Shown here one piece after another: positions 10,974-22,108 of a DNA stretch of 64,000 nt. How positions within the stretch are numbered: the first letter of the stretch is position 1; every line of letters begins with the position of its first letter. Source of the DNA: Chrysomallon squamiferum (taxonomy: Eukaryota; Mollusca; Gastropoda; Neomphalida; Peltospiridae); assembly GCA_012295275.1 (NCBI GenBank), contig CM022677.1, forward strand, positions 13,827,835-13,891,834, given 5' to 3'. The notes below the pieces were generated by a model. The model saw only the letters and a program-made list of their open reading frames with translations, made no database searches and was not told the DNA's origin. The position numbers were made by a program, and so were the translations under genes.

Positions 10974-11091
10974 CTAAGAAATTTGATGACGTAACCACTT
11001 TTTTAACAACAGCATTCTCACCTCCTCCATCAACATCAGGATTTTCTGTTACTGACATGTAAATGTCAGCTGATTTTGTCCACGTTATTAA
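10974..11091 (-). CDS. Exon of minus-strand gene (118 nt)
   Basis: Acceptor CTGTGTAAG, 118 nt (39 codons plus 1 base), donor GTACGT. The peptide LITWTKSADIYMSVTENPDV, then DGGGENAVVKKVVTSSNFL, has a flexible Gly/Asp centre between two more structured stretches. The one leftover base does not match the phase of the exon at 10,611-10,727. Confidence 0.5.
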
Positions 11092-11563
11092 CTTACACAG
11101 TGTAAGCAAAATCAGTTCTGGCAAAATCTGCAAATATAAAACAAATAAAACAGTAAAAGACGACAGAATCTATTCTCCTCAGGAGTAGCATCATCAGCAG
11201 CAGAAACATACTGCCACTGCTTCCACAGACATCCATTTTATAGCAGAAGTGAAGATGGTAGAAAGTGTAAATGGGAAAATAAACGAAGAATGTATTAATA
11301 ATAATTAAGATACCAACTATAACATGCAAATTCCACATATTTTAAAATACATTTTAAGTCAAAATTGTCCTTTTTCTCTCTCAAAATAAACTATGATTCG
11401 TCTACAAGCATTAAACTTTTACAGAAGAGCAGTTTACATTACAAAACCCCAATTTACATGCTTTTAAACCCCAATTTACATTCATTAAAATTTGTCCTGT
11501 ATTTTTTATTTAACATGGCCTTAAGTAGACTTTGTTTTTTAGAAATGAAGTAAAAACACTTAC

Positions 11564-11635
11564 TTGCTGATAAACCTGTTTGATGTCTGATGTCTTTTAA
11601 GTCAGTTATGTCTTTCATCGCTATGATGACAGTAC
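11564..11635 (-). CDS. Exon of minus-strand gene (72 nt)
   Basis: Acceptor TATTTGAAG, 72 nt open in one frame (2 bases, 23 codons, 1 base), strong donor GTAAGTG. The peptide TVIIAMKDITDLKDIRHQTG, then LSA, is a plausible strand-helix unit. The family is not recognised. Its phase does not fit directly to 12,288-12,368, so an exon between them may have been missed. Confidence 0.5.
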
Positions 11636-12287
11636 CTTCAAATAGAAACCATAGACATAAATGAATTCATTAGGTGGATATAGTTTCTACTGGAATAGAG
11701 AATTACGGTTTATATTTTTAAAATAAAATCTTTGTAAAAAATCTACAATAATAAAACAAATGAAAAATATAATAAAAACATTGCAATTTCAAAGTGAGGT
11801 ATTTGTCTCATTTGCCTTAATGTAGTTATGACCATGTTTAATATTTATTTGTAATCATTCACTGTCACATAAAGGATATTAAAATATTGTGAATGACAAA
11901 ATTAATATGAAATATTTACTAATTATATTATTATTTAAATCAGTTTTGAAATATATCGGTATTTACATTTTCACCATCAATAGCAAAAATCCAAATATAT
12001 TAAATATGAAACAATGAAAAAAGTTGCATATATATGTATTTTAAATAAATAAGTTAAATAATATATACTATCTGCTTAATCCATAATTAAATGGCACTAA
12101 ATATTCTATTTTCTCAGTTGTAAAAAAAAAAAAATTAAAAAAAATTAAATTAGTTTCTATTATTTTTATTTATTTATTGTTTTGTTTTGTTAAAGTTTAA
12201 TGCATTAGAAAGCTGACAAAGAAAGACATTAATTTTGAAGTTTTATTTATGTCACGAGTGATGTAGAAATGTTGAAGATGTACCTAC

Positions 12288-12368
12288 TGGATGCTGATAT
12301 CCATCAGACTGCTCATTTTTGAATCACAGAAATTATAATCAGAATCTCCAGATAAAACACCTGCCAGT
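12288..12368 (-). CDS. Exon 2 of minus-strand gene (81 nt)
   Basis: Acceptor TATAGTTCAG, then 1 base plus 26 codons and 2 bases, with donor GTAGGT. The peptide LAGVLSGDSDYNFCDSKMSS, then LMDISI, is open. A donor three bases later would include an in-frame TAG, so the earlier donor is preferred. The first base completes the AG left by the first exon, giving an Arg codon across the junction, which is good phase evidence. Confidence 0.55.
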
Positions 12369-13348
12369 CTGAACTATACAAATTACAAATAATTATAATT
12401 TCGATCACTTTGAAAAACTGTTAGCAGCATTCTGAAGTGTATTTCCATAACATAATGAATAAAAAAATTGTTTAGTAATGTCCATTTTTCAAAAATATAT
12501 CAAAAGGTTGAAATGCAAGTCATTTATAGTTAAGAAAACCATGTCATTCATGGTGACAAAAGACAATAGTATAATTTAATACTTGAACTGCTATTACTGT
12601 TTGGCTGTCATAAAGTTTATCTACCAATACCTACAATCATTATCACATGGCAGAAAGGCTTACTGCATCATTCCTCATTATCTGTTGAGTATCCCTGTCT
12701 CAGCTGTTATGATTGAATACAACTAAGATGAGAAGTAATTTTCTATTTGATAAACCAGAAATTATATTGATAATTACAGACAGTAATAGTTTATTACTAA
12801 AGAAATATTTTTATTTCTGTAAGCAGATTAATATTATTTTCACAAAAAAAAAAATATTATCAGTTAAGTGAGAATGACCACAAATAATTTAAAAAATGGA
12901 TTTATGATGGAGAAAAAAGAAAGACTAACTAGTAAATATATAGAAAAGTAAAGTCAGGAAACTTTAAACAGAAGAGTTATATAAATAAAAAACATGGAGA
13001 AACACCTAGAAATAAATGTTCTCAGTTGATTAATATCAAACAAGAAACCAATTACAGGTATGAAATGAACTTGTTATGTTAATGTCTTTTTTGTCACTCA
13101 AATGAAACTAGACATTATTGATAACTGTTTATCAGAAATCAATAAGAATGAAATGGAAATGTCAAAATCTACAAACAAAAGGATATAAATGACTAAACTT
13201 GCAATTATATTTAGTTTCTAGATTAAAATTTACCGAGAGCTGCAGCAGCCAGTAAATAAAAACATTTGTCTTTTGTCTTTACTCTAATTTCTTTCTCCTA
13301 TTACTACAAATTCAATTAAGCTTTGTCTTAAAACAGTTTCCACTATAC

Positions 13349-13512
13349 CTTTCACTGGCAACCATTGAACTATATGCTCTGTCAAGAACAGCTTTCGTTA
13401 GCAAAGTCGCCATTCTATCGTCTTTCATCAATGCCGAGTTCACTAAACACTTTATCAGGATGGACCCTTCACTTTCCTGCAGTGGTAACGCTATCACTAT
13501 TTCTTTTTCCAA
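13349..13512 (-). CDS. First coding exon of minus-strand gene, with start codon
   Basis: An ATG at 13,510-13,512 opens a 54-codon frame that ends in AG and a GTATAG donor. The peptide starts MEKEIVIALPLQESEGSILI and continues KCLVNSALMKDDRMATLLTK, then AVLDRAYSSMVASE. The ATG is chosen because the frame upstream is closed and the region above it (to about 13,610) reads as untranslated leader. There is no signal peptide, so the protein is probably cytoplasmic or nuclear. It joins in phase to 12,288-12,368. The family is not recognised. Confidence 0.55.
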
Positions 13513-13870
13513 ATCTATACTATTCTGCTAACACTTTAATTTCATCCATTCATCTGCTGTACGTTTTGTAACTTTCGGTCGGCGTCTTCAGATAAAAAAG
13601 AAATTAACAACAACGCTCTGTACCAAGATAAAATCCATCGTCAAGCCCACATTTACAACGATACATTACTCCAAAAAACATGAATAACAAGCACTCCTTC
13701 CGATAGAGATCCATACACAAATCCAACACCAAACGTAATTGGCTGAATTATAAAACAATGACCTATGATTTGATCTGTAATAAACATATCCAACCAATCA
13801 GCACTATTCTAAGTTCTGCTGCAGTCCAACTCAATTACTGATTAACCATCCTAGTCCGGATGCCAAACCC
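13513..13870 (-). promoter_or_regulatory. Candidate 5' leader and promoter region of the minus-strand gene
   Basis: Upstream of the ATG the base composition becomes less AT-rich. ATTGG/CCAAT elements occur on both strands (GTAATTGGCTG near 13,735, CCAATCAG near 13,794). These are common vertebrate and invertebrate promoter elements but also frequent by chance. No TATA box is convincing. Position, not motif, is the main support. Confidence 0.25.
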
Positions 13871-14600
13871 CATATTTGAAGAACCTTGCAATACAGTCCG
13901 TACAAAGTTTTTTTGCTGTTTCTATACCTCCGAGATGTGCTCTTTAAGAATCTGAATCATGCCGCTCTGTCATCCTTGGGCAATCCGCACAATATGCAAA
14001 TTAAGGCAGCCATTTCTGAAAATCTTGTTTTCGTCAATATCTCAGTAACTATGCATGGTATCAAAATAATGTTGGTGTCTATCCCCATGTTTTGAGGGGT
14101 AAAGAATCAGATTAAACCATTACAGTATTGATCACACCAATATTTACAAGATGCTACTAGTACTAGCATTTTTACTTACGATACTGAAATGTATATTTTA
14201 ATTCATACAGCTTACGACTAATATTATTTTTACTATATGTTACTACTTGCATTAACATTCTTACTTTCTACGTTACTACTAATATTACCATTGCTACTAT
14301 GTGTTACTATTGGTATTAACATTTTTACTTACTGCATGTTACTACAAAGATTACCATTTTTACTATCTGTTACTTACTACTAGTATTAATATTTTTCCTT
14401 ACTACATCTCACCCATTAGCACTTTTACTTACTAAGGATTATCTTTTGCGTTGTACATCTTGATGTGTGTGTGTGTGTGTGTCATCACTAATGTACAAGA
14501 CAGGCCTTGCTTGTATTTGTACGATTAAGAGTAAAGAGCAATTCTGACTAGGACAGTTTCAAGAATCTTCCATTATCTAGAAAATTCGAAAGTCATATAT
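13871..14600. repeat. Degenerate TTACTACTA-rich imperfect tandem sequence
   Basis: From about 14,100 to 14,440 the sequence repeats, loosely, blocks of the form TTACTACTAxTATTAxCATTTTTACTTAC. Spacing is irregular. A (GT)n tract lies at 14,462-14,482. The open frame at 13,886-14,095 has no support beyond its length. No exon is seen. Confidence 0.5.
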
Positions 14601-14634
14601 CTACTAATCCTGCTCCTACTACTACTTCTTCACA

Positions 14635-15790
14635 AAATCCCTGACGTCACAAAATCCCCGAGCTAAAATTGACAAAAAATAAAGAAAGAAATAATAATAA
14701 TACAGTATTCCCTCGATATTCGCGGGGGTTACGTTCTTTACCCCCCCCCCCCGCGAATAGCGAAAAACCGCGAATATTGGATGCAGTTTTAAAACGTCTA
14801 TTATGAGATTATATACGGTACTAAATGCTTCCCAAACACTTTCTAAAGACACTCTTATTCATTAATACAGTAATAATGTAGTAATATTGCATGCAGTTAT
14901 GTATTTCACTAATGTAGTAATGATAATGTAAACACATTTTAATTTTGTACTGAAACAATATTTTAATCAGAAAGAAACGTAAGTACAGGAGGACAGTAAC
15001 CCCGCATAGCATAGTTACCCATACAGTATTACTGTACCGTAAAGTCATTTTCTATGCGTACAACATATTAGAATTGACAGAAAGTGGAACAAATTTAAAG
15101 GCAAACAGACAGATAAATACAGTACGCACAGTTCAGGTAATAATAATACAATTTAGTAATAATATGCAATTAAAAACATTATTAATACACGGTCACAAAA
15201 AATATGCACTGTACATACAGTGTATGCATTTATAAAAAAATACGTACTGTATTGCAATAATAATTGAAAAAATTTGATATTGTTTGTGCTGTCACCAATA
15301 ATGAATGATAATAAAATGATGATGAAATTTGCAGTGCCATACGATGATGATGATAACACTAAAGTACAGTATGGCACAGCTTAGCTGCTGCTTTACAGCA
15401 CTTTAGGTAATTATTCCTACTCTTCAGGCACTTAAGTCTCTATGACCTACAAAAACCCGGTTTACCGAGCATTTGTTTTTATGACGTTATGACGCTCGCC
15501 TGGTATACCAGCATACGATGCGATAGGGTTAAGAGCCTAACCCGCGAATATGCGGGGCCGCGAATGGGGAACCGCGAATAGGTGAGGGTATACTGTAATA
15601 ATGATAAATAAAAAAAAAAAAAAAAAAAAAAAATATGAGTCGTCGGACCCGATTCAAATTTTGTTCCACAAAATGATTTTCCTGAATAACAGCTCTGCCT
15701 GATCAGTAATGAGCGATTTTTAAAATATTTATTGGAAAGAATCGATTTTATTGACCTAATTCAAAATTGGGCAGACAGATGACATTAGAC
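14635..15790. repeat. Dispersed repeat copy A, split by a MITE
   Basis: CTGACGTCACAAAATCCC near 14,640 and GAGTCGTCGGACCCGATTCA to TATTTATTGGAAAGAATC (15,636-15,750) are the two halves of a repeat. It occurs unsplit at 16,058-16,280. The halves are separated by the TIR element at 14,701-15,597. Confidence 0.7.
14701..15597. mobile_element. Non-autonomous Tigger-like (Tc1/mariner superfamily) MITE, 897 bp
   Basis: Imperfect terminal inverted repeats begin TACAGTATTCCCTCGATATT and end AGGTGAGGGTATACTGTA, with subterminal CGCGAATA on both sides. The target duplication is TA. The interior is AT-rich with no transposase frame; three open frames inside (14,821-15,377) are low-complexity. It sits inside repeat copy A, whose twin at 16,058-16,280 lacks it. 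Confidence 0.85.
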
Positions 15791-16057
15791 AATTCAGAGA
15801 TATATACTATAGCTCAACATATTTGGACACTCTTTCGGCGTTAGACTCTCGAAAATTATATGAAAATAGCAGATACTCCAGGAATAGGGTAACAAGGATC
15901 CTATATCACTTACATGGTGACGAAACTTACCTTATTAAATTACCACTTTCAGTTTTAAAAGATTTTAAGAATGCGAGCTCCCTTTACAAAAGTTTGTTTA
16001 CGAAACTTCCAGCTATTTTGTGTAGGAATGAGAACATTGTATTCACAGCGCACATCT
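15791..16057. other. Stretch between repeat copies; weak open frame
   Basis: An open frame of 78 codons (15,823-16,059, plus) has fairly balanced composition, including LYHLHGDETYLIKLPLSVLK. It has no splice context or recognised homology. It may be coding sequence of the mobile element that carries the flanking repeats, but I cannot show that. Confidence 0.25.
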
Positions 16058-16280
16058 GACGTCACAAAATCCCGAGCTAAAACTGATAAAAAATAAATAA
16101 AGAAATAAAATGAAACAAATAAAAAATAAAGAATTAAATAAAATTAAATAAAATAAAAATTGAGTCGTCGGTCCCGATTCAAATTTTGTTCCACAAAATG
16201 ATTTTCCTGAATAACAGCTCTGCAGGATAAGTAATGAGCGATTTTTTAAATATTTATTGGAAAGAATCAATTTTATTGCG
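16058..16280. repeat. Dispersed repeat copy B (unsplit)
   Basis: CTGACGTCACAAAATCCCGA, an A-rich stretch, then GAGTCGTCGGTCCCGATTCA through TATTTATTGGAAAGAATC. This matches copy A at 14,635-15,790 with only a few differences, apart from the inserted MITE. Confidence 0.75.
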
Positions 16281-16589
16281 TCTATTCAAAGTTTTATAAC
16301 ATTTGAATACGATGGCAGGTGCCCGGAACCTCAGCATCTGATTGGTTAAACTAATGTTTACATAAACAATGTAGATGTTTTTATTCATTTATTTATTTAT
16401 TTATTGAATTATTAATTTAAAAACAATATACATTAAATCTTATTTGCTAAAGAGATACTGTATTTGTTTCTTATTTTTTTGTTTGTGTTATTATCTTTGC
16501 AACAATAAATATTTTCAGCTGATGTTATTCTATTGTATAAATATAGTCTTTTTTCAAAATAGTCTTAAAAGATGAGTTATACAGACATA

Positions 16590-16985
16590 ATAGTAATTTT
16601 GCATTTCTATAATTAATTCTGAACAGAAGGTGTTCCTTGGATTTGATCTCTAAGCCTGTTTAAGTATTTGGATTAACCATGATAGCAATCACTGCTAAAA
16701 ATTGAGTTTTTAATGTGAGTATGCATACGTGTCTCTGTGTGGGTATGTTGTTTTATTCAAAATTTCACTCATATTTCATTCATTTATTTTTATTATTTTT
16801 ATTATTTTTATTTTTTAGTGAAAGTCTTCATACTCTCACAGGAAAGGAAGTAATACTTTTGAGAAAAAAAAAGTAAAATGGCAGGTTAAAAACAAAACAA
16901 AAATGAACCTTTTTAAAAATGTATTGTAAGAGATTTGTTTGCGTTACCATTGCAGAATGATTAATGATTGATTGTAATAAGTGAG
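16590..16985 (-). repeat. Dispersed repeat, also at 56,465-56,650
   Basis: In reverse this matches 56,465-56,650. Landmarks are CATTAATCATTCTGCAAT(G/A)GTAACGC at one end and GAGATCAAATCC ... ACACCTTCT(G/A)TTCAG ... AATTAATTATAGA at the other. GATCAAATCC resembles a tRNA B box, so a SINE tail is possible. This copy carries about 200 extra bases in its middle. Confidence 0.5.
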
Positions 16986-16999
16986 GAACTTTATCAGTT

Positions 17000-17440
17000 T
17001 CTACAGAGTGTCAGGAAAAAGCCAGAATGTTGTTGGGTTTTTAACCTTGTATGTGTTTTATTATAAATGATATTAACGTTATATTTTGTGCATTTCAAAA
17101 TTTGAATAATTTTCTAAAGTTAAAGTAAGATAGAAGCTTTATATCTCCACTCCACATCTAAATATTAATATTAAAATTAAAATTATACTCACTAAAATTT
17201 TATTGTTATCAATGAAAATTAGGATTTCTCCGGTAATCTTATTAGCTATACAAAACATCTTGAAAAACAGTTTTATTTTATTTTCCAATTTAGCTTCCTT
17301 CTCACAGTATAATGATGGTCTTTCATGTTATGTTATTTTATTATTATGAATATATGTGAAGTGCTAGATGAAGATTGTATTTACTATTGTTTTGATATTA
17401 CTGAAAATTAAACGTGCACTTGATTTTTTTCTTTCCCCTT
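17000..17440. other. AT-rich stretch, no feature seen
   Basis: No exon, transposon end or tandem array recognised. Confidence 0.4.
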
Positions 17441-17550
17441 CACCTTTTAATGAGTACACCTTTTAATCAGTACACACTATCGTGATTCCAGGGAATTAAC
17501 TCTGAGATTTTTAAATATAACAAAATATGAGATTAACATTTCTCAACATT
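17441..17550 (-). repeat. Dispersed repeat, matched in reverse at 35,280-35,420
   Basis: CGTGATTCCAGGGAATTAACTC and the flanking AATCAGTACA and TTTCTCAACAT segments match the reverse complement of 35,280-35,420, just right of the scaffold gap. The core contains the GGGAATTAACTC variant of the motif discussed under findings. Confidence 0.6.
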
Positions 17551-17579
17551 CTTGACTATAAATATCACCGCTCAACCAG

Positions 17580-17645
17580 CAATTACTTCTCACCTTTTTC
17601 TTTTTTCAGGTAATTCATTCTCACCTTCTTCTTTTTACAGGTAAT
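17580..17645. repeat. Two-copy short tandem repeat (about 44 bp) with splice-like ends
   Basis: TCTCACCTTTTTCTTTTTTC AGGTAATT is followed by TCTCACCTTCTTCTTTTTAC AGGTAATT. Each unit ends in a pyrimidine tract plus AGGTAA, so each looks like an acceptor immediately followed by a donor. No exon is attached. Confidence 0.55.
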
Positions 17646-18560
17646 TAAGCCGCTTATTTTCATAACGCCATGTAGAATTATAATTTATAATTGTCAGTAA
17701 TATTTAGTAGATTATTTGTCATTATCAATATTTTGAGAAAAATAATAACATGTAATTTAAATTCTGATTGCAGCGTTAAAACGTTTTCATAACGCCGTGT
17801 GAAATTAATCCTAGTTTTTCGGTGAATCATGTTCTGCTGTTTATAAAATGTCACACTAGATGCGCCTCTTTATTTCTCGATATACTTTTGACGTCACATA
17901 CAAAGCTACTGTTATTTATAAAAACATTATAACACGGAAGCTCCATCTATATTTCTGAATGTTCGCAGTGGAATCATACCTGTAATTGTCAATTTTAACT
18001 GAATATCATCTCATTCTAGAAGGATAGCTGAGAAATTGAGAAATAAGGAGGCCTTGCAGATTCCAGTTCTCTGTTACTAACCAAATCAGGATTAGTTTTT
18101 AGCTGCCCCCGAGTTTCTAATGATAATTAAATAGTGATTTTCTTTTTCTATTAAAAAGCTCACATTATATTTTCAAATATTAGTAAATAATTAATTATAT
18201 ATGGAGTGATATTCATCTTTTTAATATATAAAATTAAGCAGCGAAACTAATCAATGTAAATAGTGTATTGTCTTAATAAAAACACTACGTTATTTTTGCT
18301 GAGTACAAATTATTCTGCATTAATGTAGTAATCACAGCATAAGTTCAAATGCGGAATATAACATTAATATCACATGTTATCATATTTTCACTATAACCTC
18401 GAAAGTTGCTAATGAAATATCGTTGTGAGTCTGGTAAAATGATCAGTGTAAGTAGCGGTATCCTTAAGTAAAACCTTATTTTTACTTGTTTACAATACAA
18501 CTGCGCTCGTTTTACAAAATAAACGTAAAAGCTTTGTTTACATAACGGAATATCATTTAA
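17646..18560. other. AT-rich stretch, no confident feature
   Basis: TTTTCATAACGCC(A/G)TGT occurs twice (17,658 and 17,788), suggesting an old short duplication. No exon or transposon end was recognised. Confidence 0.4.
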
Positions 18561-18580
18561 GTTTTCTTCTACTTTTTATA

Positions 18581-18624
<44 letters not shown>

Positions 18625-18660
18625 CAACAACAACAATACTACTACTACTACTACTACTAC

Positions 18661-18706
<46 letters not shown>

Positions 18707-18717
18707 TAATAAAGTAT
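18581..18717. repeat. Compound trinucleotide microsatellite (AAT/AAC/ACT)n
   Basis: Runs of AAT, AAC, ACT and AAT again follow in order. Open frames here are composition artefacts. Confidence 0.9.
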
Positions 18718-18719
18718 TT

Positions 18720-19075
18720 TCTATATTTCCCAAAATACAGGCATTCTCTGTAATCGATTTCTTACTAGAAATTATCATTTTAATCTATAGTGTAATATAA
18801 TTTATGACGTTAATGTTGCGACTTCTCGCGTTCTAGCAGAATGTAAGAATACAGAGAAACGTACAAATTAATAATCCTTTCTAAATCTCTATGAGATAAT
18901 AAGGGAAAAGTTGAGTGGGCGCGAGATTAGACTGATCTTTGGTTAGACTGGGTCATATCAGCCTTTTTCATTTTATATCTATCTATCTATCTGTCTATCT
19001 CTGTTTCCATATATATATATATACACGTCGTCTTACAATGATCCGTTTCCCCATCCGCCCAATAATCAGGTATAA
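18720..19075. other. Unique-looking sequence with a short TATC/TA microsatellite
   Basis: No gene seen. A (TATC)n and (TA)n microsatellite occupies 18,976-19,023. Confidence 0.4.
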
Positions 19076-19079
19076 ATCA

Positions 19080-19420
19080 AGACGCTAAGAACAATACTGG
19101 AACGACGGCAATGACGGCCTCATTAATAGAAAGAGTAGTGATATTTTTTTAACGTAGAATGTGGACACGAATTGCCATACTTAATAAAAGGTAAACTAAT
19201 AGGGTGAAGTAACGCCGTTACAACGACATTAATAAAGGTAATAATGATATATTTTAACATAGGAAGGGAACGGTCAGACAATAAGAATAACAGCGATTGA
19301 AAAAAGAAAAGGAGTTCATCAATAACGTCAGGAACATCGCCCGTACCACGGCAACGAGGGCGACGTTAATAGAAATTACAATAATCTATTTTAATAGGTG
19401 ATGCGCCTGCTCAGAAAGTC
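19080..19420. repeat. Three-copy degenerate tandem repeat of about 118 bp
   Basis: Blocks near 19,100, 19,220 and 19,350 share an ACGACGG or ACGACATTAATA core, then AATAGAAA..ATAATxTATTTTAA. Related single copies lie at 27,010-27,080 in the left arm and 52,770-52,880 in the right arm. Copies are diverged, so borders are approximate. Confidence 0.5.
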
Positions 19421-19619
19421 TACTCAGCCACCGAAAAGAATCAAGAATTATCTTAAACAGGAAGAGCCCGCGCATTTATTATTTCATAATACTAATTATG
19501 TATTTCAATATATGCATATATATTAGAGCTAATTCAATAAATATCTCATAAATAAACAGTACAGACTTATCAAGGGTACAAAACTGAAATAATCGTTTTG
19601 AGCGATAAAAATTAAAATA

Positions 19620-19994
19620 TTTGACAAATAATAATAATAATAGAAATAATAATAATAACAACTACAACAACAGCAACATCAACAACAACAACCACAACAA
19701 CAGTAATCATAATCATAAACACAACAAATATTTTATTGTTAATACTAGGGTCGATTTAGGGTCTAGGGGAAGTAACTCTAAATAATAACAATATCTTTAT
19801 CAGTCTAAATCATAAGAAGTTCAGAAAATAGACGTAAAATAATTGAATTTGGAGATTTAAAAAGTTCCGTGAGCTCACGGAAACCTCCGTTCAAAATCCA
19901 AGATGGCAGTGTTTAACTGAGTTGTTGCTATCAAACATAAAGAAGAACGCAGATTACCTCATCTATATTTCAGCAAAAAACGAATTTTCTAATA

Positions 19995-20027
<33 letters not shown>

Positions 20028-20110
20028 GATTATGGTTATTTAAATTTGATATTGATACTACTACTACTAATCATCATCATCATTATCATCATCATCAACA
20101 TTTAATTTAT
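19620..20110. repeat. Trinucleotide-rich tracts (AAT/AAC, ATT, ATC)
   Basis: (AAT)n and (AAC)n fill 19,625-19,735; (ATT)n, ACT and (ATC)n fill 19,996-20,099. Between them lies a GGGGAAGTAACTCTAA motif at 19,767. No gene is seen. Confidence 0.8.
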
Positions 20111-21055
20111 CTTTCTTTTTTATTTCAAAATTCTTTTCATTTGTTTCAATTGATTCTGTAATTTGTATTATTTCTTTATCTTTTTACTATTTCAGTAATA
20201 TTTTATTTTATGACATTTTATTATTTTTCTATAATTTATTTATTTAATTAATTTATTTTATGTATTTTAACCTTTGTGTGTATGTATTTCTTTTTATTTC
20301 TTCTTATCCTGTGTTTATTCATATTTCTTCATATTGTTTTTCTTTGTTTAATTTTTGTGTTTTCTTTAAAGTTGTTTTATTGGGGGTTTTTTTAACCTAT
20401 TTACCATGATTATTGTTTCTTGTTACTTTTCTACATTGTCATTTCTTCAAAATCTTGTTTTTCTTCATTTCTGTTATTCATTTTCATTTTCATTTTCGGT
20501 TATTTTAATAAGCAAGATTTTTGAAATATACAATTTACTTGTTATTTTTCAGTTTCTGTACATAGTTATTTTTATTCTTTCTTTTTGTTTCTTCATATTT
20601 TAAATTCTTAATTTTTATTTTAACTGCATCTCCATCTTTCTAGTTATTTTTCTACATTCTACTAATTCAAATTATTTTATTTTATTATTTATTTATTATT
20701 ATTATCATTGTAATTATTAAATTTGTTTTACAAGCTAGTTATAATTCTTTTTATTATTATATTTCTTCTTCATGTTTCTTTTTATTCAGTGGAGAGTAGA
20801 CTTTTTTTTTCAGTGTTTTAATATTTCTGTTACTAGTGTTGATTTTCTGTTTTCTGAAAGTTATTATTATTAGTGATTTTTTAGAACCAGTATTATTCTG
20901 ATAACTTGTTTGTATTTTAAATAGTTTCCAATGATTTGGATACATTTTTTATGACAGTCGTATTTATATTCACAAACATGTTTTCTCTTAATTTCAATGT
21001 CTGCTTTTCTGTTAATATATATAATTTCTTTTCTTTCTATTTTTGTTTTTTTTAT
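20110..21055. other. T-rich low-complexity stretch
   Basis: Nearly 1 kb is dominated by T-runs with scattered TTTATT and TTCTTT. Open frames here (Phe/Ile/Leu/Ser only) are artefacts. The pyrimidine bias becomes the acceptor tract of the exon-like segment at 21,062. Confidence 0.6.
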
Positions 21056-21061
21056 TTCCAC

Positions 21062-21245
21062 AGATCTGAAAAAGAAACAGTTGGCGTGAAAACACCAGTA
21101 CCACCATTACTCTCAAGACAAACTGATACCACCACACCAACCACTAAAAACTCAAACTCCTGTGCCAGGAAACATCCAGACACTAGAAAAGAAACCAGAA
21201 ACACCACCACCCATAGCCAGAGGTATTTCAGTAAAAATAATGTCT
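21062..21245 (+). pseudogene. Exon-like Pro/Thr-rich segment upstream of LRR relics
   Basis: A long pyrimidine tract and TTTCCACAG precede a segment much less AT-rich than its surroundings. One frame reads KLIPPHQPLKTQTPVPGNIQ, then TLEKKPETPPPIARG, a proline-rich linker that runs to about 21,250. It contains a stop near its start (TTGGCGTGA). Another frame from 20,936 is also open but has a less protein-like composition. It could be the linker exon of the LRR gene that follows. The role is unknown. Confidence 0.35.
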
Positions 21246-21259
21246 AAGAAATAAAGCAA

Positions 21260-22090
21260 ACAACAAAAGTTTGATCATGTGATTTGCCTGACTAATCTTC
21301 TCATAAAACTGGAGTTTTTGTTGAAAGCAGCCAGACCAAGACTTGAACTGCCACAAGCTTTACCACTTAGTCAGAATTCAAAATCTTTAAAAAATATTCA
21401 GATAAATATATCTGTAAAAATGTCTATCTGTCTGTTTCTCTTTCTGTCTGCTCTCTATTTATTTATTTTATTTCTGTCTCTCTGTTTTTCTGTTTGTCTG
21501 TGTGTATTTCTTTCACAGAATCTGTCTATATACCTATGTCTTTACTTACTTATCTGTTCATCTGTATGTCAATCTGTATCTTTATATATCATTTCTTATT
21601 TGTTCCTAATTGTCAAGTTTTTAGTTTTTCTTTCATTTTTCTTCCTTTCTTTTCTTTATGTTTTTTTAAGTTGTAATATTTTTGAAGTATAACAAAGAAA
21701 GTTCTAAGTTCTCTTTTGATAATTCTGAACATAAATTGCTTAAGAATCAGTTATTTAAATTATTTTAAATTTATTTATAGTTTTAATTTATAAAAATGCT
21801 CTAAACAGTAGACAGTTGATAATTTTTTTATTTATTTTTTTTTTATTTATTTATAAATCTCTCTGTCTTCTCTCTGTCTGTCTATATATGTATCTATCAT
21901 TTATTTATTTATTTATTTTCTTAGTATTTTAAATTTATTTAAAAGATAAACATACTGAATTACACAATATTCACATTAAATATTAACAACCTTTTCAAAT
22001 CTTTTATTTAATATTACAACCTACTGAATAATTTAATATTCTATATTTTCATTAATTATTAACAGCTTTATTTTTGTTTATTTACTTATT
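21260..22090. other. T-rich stretch, no confident gene
   Basis: CTGT/TTTATT-rich sequence with a possible short coding-like piece at 21,325-21,375 (LKAARPRLELPQALPLSQ). It has no clear donor. The rest is low-complexity. Confidence 0.4.
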
Positions 22091-22108
22091 TTTTAACTAG
22101 GTTTAGAT

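Larger units (their letters stand above)
4746..13512 (-). other. Putative multi-exon minus-strand gene or gene relic, family not recognised
   Basis: At least eleven short intervals on the minus strand each combine a pyrimidine-AG acceptor, an open frame and a GT donor, spaced by AT-rich introns. The first has an ATG at 13,512. Several neighbouring exons agree in phase: 13,349-13,512 to 12,288-12,368; 10,611-10,727 to 10,367-10,464; 10,004-10,082 to 9,600-9,716; 8,374-8,434 to 7,798-7,881 to 7,097-7,444. Others do not (for example 11,564-11,635 to 10,974-11,091, and 10,367-10,464 to 10,004-10,082), and stops occur in two exons. Either further exons were missed or the gene is decaying. The product would have an acidic, Ser-rich N-terminal half and a coiled-coil middle. 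I recognise no catalytic domain. Confidence 0.5.

Noticed and set aside
11093-11338. Minus-strand open frame with a hydrophobic stretch (GSSGSMFLLLMMLLLRRIDSV)
   Set aside because: It could be a membrane segment or an exon read in the wrong frame (another frame gives SAADDATPEENRF), but acceptor and donor are not clear and the phase fits neither neighbour.
13886-14095. 69-residue plus-strand open frame
   Set aside because: No homology recognised, no splice signals, next to degenerate repeats.
14821-15377. Three minus-strand open frames inside the Tigger-like MITE
   Set aside because: Tyr/Ile/Leu-rich translations of AT-rich MITE interior with no transposase motif.
20406-21692. Several hydrophobic open frames resembling membrane proteins
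   Set aside because: T-rich low-complexity DNA gives Phe/Leu/Ile/Ser by composition alone.
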